DNA of 64,000 nucleotides from Erpobdella octoculata (Eukaryota > Annelida > Clitellata > Hirudinida > Erpobdellidae): NCBI GenBank assembly GCA_963978895.1, contig OZ022247.1, forward strand, positions 24,770,780 through 24,834,779, in the 5' to 3' direction. Within the stretch, counting starts at the first letter, position 1, and the number at the start of each line of letters is the position of its first letter. The notes beneath the pieces are model-generated. The model saw only the letters and a list, made by a program, of their open reading frames with translations, was not told the origin of the DNA and searched no databases. This document shows positions 60,592-64,000 of the stretch, piece by piece. Made by a program: the position numbers and the translations under genes.

Positions 60592-61911
60592 CATACATAC
60601 ATACATACATACATACATACATACATACATACATACATACATACATACATACATACATACATACATACATACATACATACATACATACATACATACATAC
60701 ATACATACATACATACATACATACATACATACATACATACATACATACATACATACATACATACAGTGCGAGAGAATATAATTTATTATTTTACGAACAG
60801 ATAAGACCAATCTGCTTAATAAACAATATATAATACATATGTGGTTTCCTTGACACATGAAACTCATAACCGCAGGTTTCTGCTCATATGCGTCTTTGAA
60901 GTATAAACAAAAACAATTATTTATGTGAAACACATGTGGACTCCAACAACAGCCAAGTTGTTTGTATTGAGACAGTACAAAGACAGGAAATTTGTGAATG
61001 AACGAGATGAAACTTATGAATGGATGAGTATACAAAGAAATTCTACAACTATCACACACACACACAAACACACACACACACAATCACACACACACACACA
61101 CACTACACACACGCACGCACACACACACACACACACACACGTACCAGCAAGCAAACTCAAGCAGTCGTCATGTTTATTATGAGCTCACAAAGAAAAAAGA
61201 TTTGCAAGTGAAAAACCAGACTAAAATTTATCTTAAACCCTATCTAGAGGGTAGCTACCCTCCATCGGGAGAAATACCCCCTGAGATATATACATACACG
61301 CACAACCAACACGTCAGCCTAAAAACGTTCAACAAATCATTGATGACCAATTTCAAAACAAAACAAAACGGACGCAAAGCCGGTCCCTTGCGAGTCAAGT
61401 GGATAATAATAATAATAATAATAAGGAAAATAAGGAAAGTATTGTAAATATTGGCTTCTGGCGTTACGTCAAAACCCAGCAGACAGGTATAACGTATCCA
61501 AGAACCAGTCCGTTAGTTCTGATCATGGATATCATGATATCCATGGTTCTGATGTAAAAATTATTTTATATATTGAATGATTTGCATAGTTTTCGTCAGT
61601 AATTCTTCAATTGACAAATGAAAAAAGTGATTATTTTGAAAAATATATATAAAAACCTTTTAAAGATATCATAGCTAAAATAAACTTGTTTATAAATTAT
61701 ACTTGATTATAAATATAAAAAATAAGAATAAATTAAAATGACTGTAATCCCAGAAAAAATATTACTCACGTCTCCTTTTCCATGTCTCCCTTGTGTTTCG
61801 ACGGCTGACACCAGATGGAGTCTTCCCAAGTCCACCTGAAGCCATTCGTACGAACTGCCACTCACTTGCCCTTTCGGACACCATGCTCCTCCCTTTTGAT
61901 CTTTTCTGATC
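51507..61911 (-). CDS. DDR: discoidin domain receptor-like protein with pseudokinase-like domain, 5' exons not found
   Basis: Known role: DDRs are collagen-binding receptor tyrosine kinases. Exons 5' to 3' (minus): 61911-61770, 60153-60052, 59546-59399, 58974-58655, 58260-57408, 57278-57171, 55798-55398, 54844-54727, 54453-53915, 53704-53595, 53134-52850, 52420-52126, 51809-51507. All are in phase, about 1,240 aa. Discoidin domain: GGAWCPKGQVSG, YEWLQVDLGRLHLVSAVETQ, TVCLRVELYGCPRE. DS-like domain: AYDGIIGDDGGL, GWVGWSAHNV, VTIPLNGYLGRYIRM, WLIMSEVRFIS, split by about 219 Ser/Pro-rich residues. One membrane helix (LQIVVVVVLVAVLLASLAVV) follows. The kinase domain has LGDAEFGP, LAVVLNL (no beta-3 Lys), FLQEVKKLL, VHGDLSARNCLVG, KICDLAKW, LPVRWMAWEAI, SDVWSFGILLWEI and a normal C-lobe end. 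The signal peptide and first discoidin strands are missing from the model. Confidence 0.88.
52176..52223. repeat. trinucleotide repeat inside the DDR kinase exon
   Basis: (GAT/GTT)n tract coding HHHHQQQHPSSSSS between DYYTPPF and LPVRWMAW, i.e. within the activation segment. No in-frame intron could remove it. Confidence 0.8.
53375..53540. repeat. (ATA)n trinucleotide microsatellite in DDR intron
   Basis: Long run of ataata units with a few interruptions between the DDR exons at 53134 and 53595. Confidence 0.95.
54912..55190. repeat. irregular tandem repeat in DDR intron
   Basis: Repeated blocks of acagtacaatataata and gaaatggtaatctaatgat in variable order between the membrane exon and the next exon. 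Confidence 0.85.
56270..56460. repeat. tandem repeat (about 100-bp unit) in DDR intron
   Basis: Two to three copies of a unit containing aataatgtaaaatg, ctcat and tttatataatttaaggtt. The remainder of the 55799-57170 intron shows no gene. Confidence 0.8.
56982..57161. repeat. two tandem copies of an 89-bp unit beside a DDR exon
   Basis: aagttattgatgcaatcat occurs at 56982 and 57071 with nearly identical following sequence. The second copy ends about 10 bases before the DDR exon at 57171. Confidence 0.9.
59027..59101. repeat. dispersed repeat copy shared with 14318-14392
   Basis: caggtgttttaaaactgaaat, then ttcctgtcgtggatca and tttgatc align in order with the block at 14318-14392 with scattered differences. 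The copy here lies in a DDR intron, followed by a non-coding tail (ccaggcttgggactg). Confidence 0.6.
59600..59815. repeat. (TG/TATG) mixed microsatellite in DDR intron
   Basis: GT-rich tract of tgtgtgtatgtatgt-type units. Thr/His- and Cys/Val-rich frames across it are artefacts. Confidence 0.93.
60565..60763. repeat. (CATA)n microsatellite in DDR intron
   Basis: About 50 near-perfect cata units between the DDR exons at 60153 and 61770. Confidence 0.98.
61050..61141. repeat. (CA)n microsatellite in DDR intron
   Basis: CA-rich tract with short interruptions. Confidence 0.95.
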
Positions 61912-63370
61912 CTGGCAAAAATGCATTATTATTATTATTACTACTATTATCGCTTGAATAATTAAAGTAGCACTAGACGTAGTAGCAGCAGTAGTAGTAG
62001 CAGCAGCAGTAGAAGCAGCCGTAGCATCAGTAGTAACAGTCGCAACTGGAGATGTAGAGAAATTAATTTAGCAATTTTTTAAATTTTTTGTATTTCTGTA
62101 TTGTTAATTTGCTCTACATTTCTATTAATTAACCGACCTAATTTTGCAACTGTTCTTTTAAGCGACCTTTAAGCGGCTTCTGCTTCACACGGCGCTACAT
62201 AAGTTTTCGTGTTTATTATTATTATTATTATTATTAGTAGTAGTAGTAGTAGTAGCAGTAGTATAATTTAAAAACTGTACTACAACAGTACAAAAGTACA
62301 ACACACTTTCATACACTCTCGTACCTTACTTTTTCGTGTTTGATAATATTACACCTCTCGCCAGGGCCGTATTTAGAAATAGTTTTCGGGGTGGAGAGGT
62401 TGAACCCGTAACCCCCCCCTAAATACGGCCCTGCCTCTCGATGCTTACTGGACGAAGTTTTCTGGAATTGAAAAATAAAATTGTCTTCATTTTTTTTGCC
62501 AAGCAAGTAAAGTAACAAGACCAACACTGAGTGAGATTTATTTATATGAGGGAAAAGTCCCGAATAAATACACACTTCGAAGAGGTTTATAGGTTTACTC
62601 TCACACACGTACGTACAACAAACACGCACACACAAACACATTTAGACAAAAACACACATATACACCACACATACCTACAAACGAAATGCAGTGCCGTGGG
62701 TAGCCCGCTCCGAATACCCCACCTCATTCCCGGTTTGGGGTGGGGAAGGCTTTGATGAGCCCCAAAACTATGGTGACTAATGTATTAATTGAAGATTTAT
62801 GCTAATCATTGTTATTCTAATTCAATAAATAAAAGAGCCGTTGTCTTCAACCTTCCTCGCTTTCTGACAAAAAAGAAGTAAACTTTGATAAAACTGTTAA
62901 AGAGCAAAGGAGGAAAACTTCCAGATCACTGACATCACATTGCCTGGAACTTAGCCAGAATTTTATCAATGGTTTGGCCGATTTTTTTATCTGGCCGCAA
63001 TTATCTCGGGCGACTAAGCGGCTGAGCAGTGCATTTATTTTGCGGCTGGTGGTTATTTCGGCGTCTCGGGAGTCTACCTTACTTTGATTCCGTCTTTTTT
63101 TATTTTTGATAGTTTATAAGTAATTAAATGAAATGTGTTTTGAATGAAATTTATTTATACTGTTTTTAGTAATTCTATTTGCGCCTCCAAACCTTCAAAC
63201 CCTGGTTTCAACAATACTCTTTTCCACCCTTTTTTACTTACGATTTCTCTGCTAAAATAGTAAATTCCATGTTTTAAAATTAGAACATTAAATTGATTTG
63301 GGTTTTTTCGATATTTTTGTTTTTTGAGTTTGCTTTTTTTATTTGTTCAAATGAAGCAAATGTGATAGAT
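61912..63370. other. region upstream of DDR; expected 5' exons not recognised
   Basis: Should contain the DDR signal-peptide and first discoidin exon if they are close, but no matching frame was seen on the minus strand. It holds (AGT/AGC)n tracts (61975-62040, 62215-62260), a small hAT-like element (62362-62433), and a GC-richer patch at 62699-62770 starting cagtgccgtgggtag that may be part of another element. A minus-strand AATAAA near 63340 belongs to the LRR-Ig gene. Confidence 0.5.
62362..62433. mobile_element. 72-bp MITE-like element, hAT-type
   Basis: Perfect 15-bp terminal inverted repeats (cagggccgtatttag at 62362 and its complement ending at 62433). The flanking 8 bases match at 7 of 8 positions (cctctcgc / cctctcga), the target duplication size of hAT elements. 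No coding capacity. Confidence 0.75.
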
Positions 63371-64000
63371 TTAATACATGAAATATAAAATATGAAAAGC
63401 AGATATGATGCAGTTTAAGTAAAGTTTGAAAGTACTCTTTAACATGGAAGATGTTGAAATTGAATCAATTATCAGATTAGCTTGGTCAGTTCCAATTTTA
63501 TTGATTGCAATGCAAACATAGAGTCCTGCATCTTCAGGTTCTGGTTCTCTGATCGTATACGATGCCAAAGAGATCTTTTTATGTTGTGATTTCTTGAAGT
63601 GCGGGGTTTGACGTCTTGGACAGCAGATGAAAATATCCGGAGAAGGATTTCCACGTACCTGGCATGTTATCACCAAAGTCTTGTCTTCTGTCATCGATGC
63701 AGTAAAATTCAAAATTGTAATATATTGTTCTAATGTTCTAGAGACATCCGATACAGGACAATTATGCCTTAGGTAAACAGTCAACAAAACATTATCTTTC
63801 AATTTGGTTTCACAAGTAGTAGTATTTGAAATGGTTAGCTGAGAAAAACTCTGCTTTGTAGTTTTAAGCCAAGAACAGTTGCATTTGAGAGGATTGTTAG
63901 ATAGATCGATAAAAGAAAGTCCTGAAGGTAGTATGTCTGCAAGATTTGGCAGAGTTTTGATCTGGTTAGAACTCAAGTCTAGTTCTTTCAATAACTTGAA
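63371..64000 (-). CDS. LRR-Ig cell-surface protein, C-terminal part, cut by window edge
   Basis: The open frame runs from the window edge (phase 0) to a stop at 63371, about 209 residues; the 5' part lies outside. It begins in a leucine-rich repeat (KELDLSSNQIKTLPNL), then FIDLSNNPLKCNCSWL starts a Cys-rich LRR C-terminal cap with further Cys in TTCETKLK and RHNC. An Ig-like domain follows: LVITCQVRGNPSP and EPEDAGLYVCIAINK carry the paired cysteines, although the usual core Trp position reads IFICC. The end LYLNCIISAFHILYFMY is hydrophobic, suggesting a membrane or GPI anchor, though an unspliced frame is possible. LINGO, LRIG and AMIGO share this order, and the exact family is not assigned. 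A minus-strand AATAAA sits about 30 bases past the stop. Confidence 0.7.
   Translation of the reverse strand, partial: FKLLKELDLSSNQIKTLPNLADILPSGLSFIDLSNNPLKCNCSWLKTTKQSFSQLTISNTTTCETKLKDNVLLTVYLRHNCPVSDVSRTLEQYITILNFTASMTEDKTLVITCQVRGNPSPDIFICCPRRQTPHFKKSQHKKISLASYTIREPEPEDAGLYVCIAINKIGTDQANLIIDSISTSSMLKSTFKLYLNCIISAFHILYFMY

Overview
The window reads as nuclear DNA of an invertebrate animal. It is AT-rich, its genes are split by short GT-AG introns, it has many long di-, tri- and tetranucleotide repeats, and its genes are animal families (discoidin domain receptor, akirin, ATG101, AGBL5/CCP5, peroxiredoxin 6, MEI4, ciliary CFAP263, UPF0449). A spiralian such as an annelid or mollusc is my guess from the overall look; nothing here proves it. 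Exon models were built by eye from splice signals, reading-frame continuity and remembered family patterns. No search or transcript was available.

Layout: 0.8-5.9 kb (-) CFAP263/CCDC113, eight exons with an unusual acidic tail. 7.2-9.7 kb (-) ATG101, seven exons, complete. 10.7-12.1 kb (+) an unrecognised Lys/Cys-rich protein. 12.7-13.4 kb (+) a Ly6/uPAR three-finger protein. 14.7-15.4 kb (-) a UPF0449 (C19orf25) homologue. 18.2-24.8 kb (+) a very large protein with degenerate P-loop NTPase features and a TPR-like C-terminus. 27.2-30.9 kb (+) PRDX6. 32.4-35.0 kb a satellite array of about 368-bp units. 35.7-36.8 kb (-) an intronless TENT4-type nucleotidyltransferase. 37.2-41.5 kb (+) AGBL5. 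42.0-45.0 kb (-) MEI4. 45.5-45.7 kb (+) a tiny bHLH-like protein. 47.3-48.6 kb (+) akirin. 51.5-61.9 kb (-) a discoidin domain receptor with a pseudokinase-like domain. 63.4-64.0 kb (-) the 3' end of an LRR-Ig protein.

The genes do not form one pathway; this is an ordinary mixed eukaryotic neighbourhood. Some are divergently paired (TENT4/AGBL5 and MEI4/bHLH), so they may share promoter regions. The most interesting observations are the DDR with altered VAIK, HRD and DFG motifs plus low-complexity insertions, a PRDX6 lacking the phospholipase residues, an ATG101 without the WF-finger tryptophan, the exonised acidic tail of CFAP263, and a satellite whose monomer edge matches a nearby inverted repeat. 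I did not find a convincing new multi-gene system.
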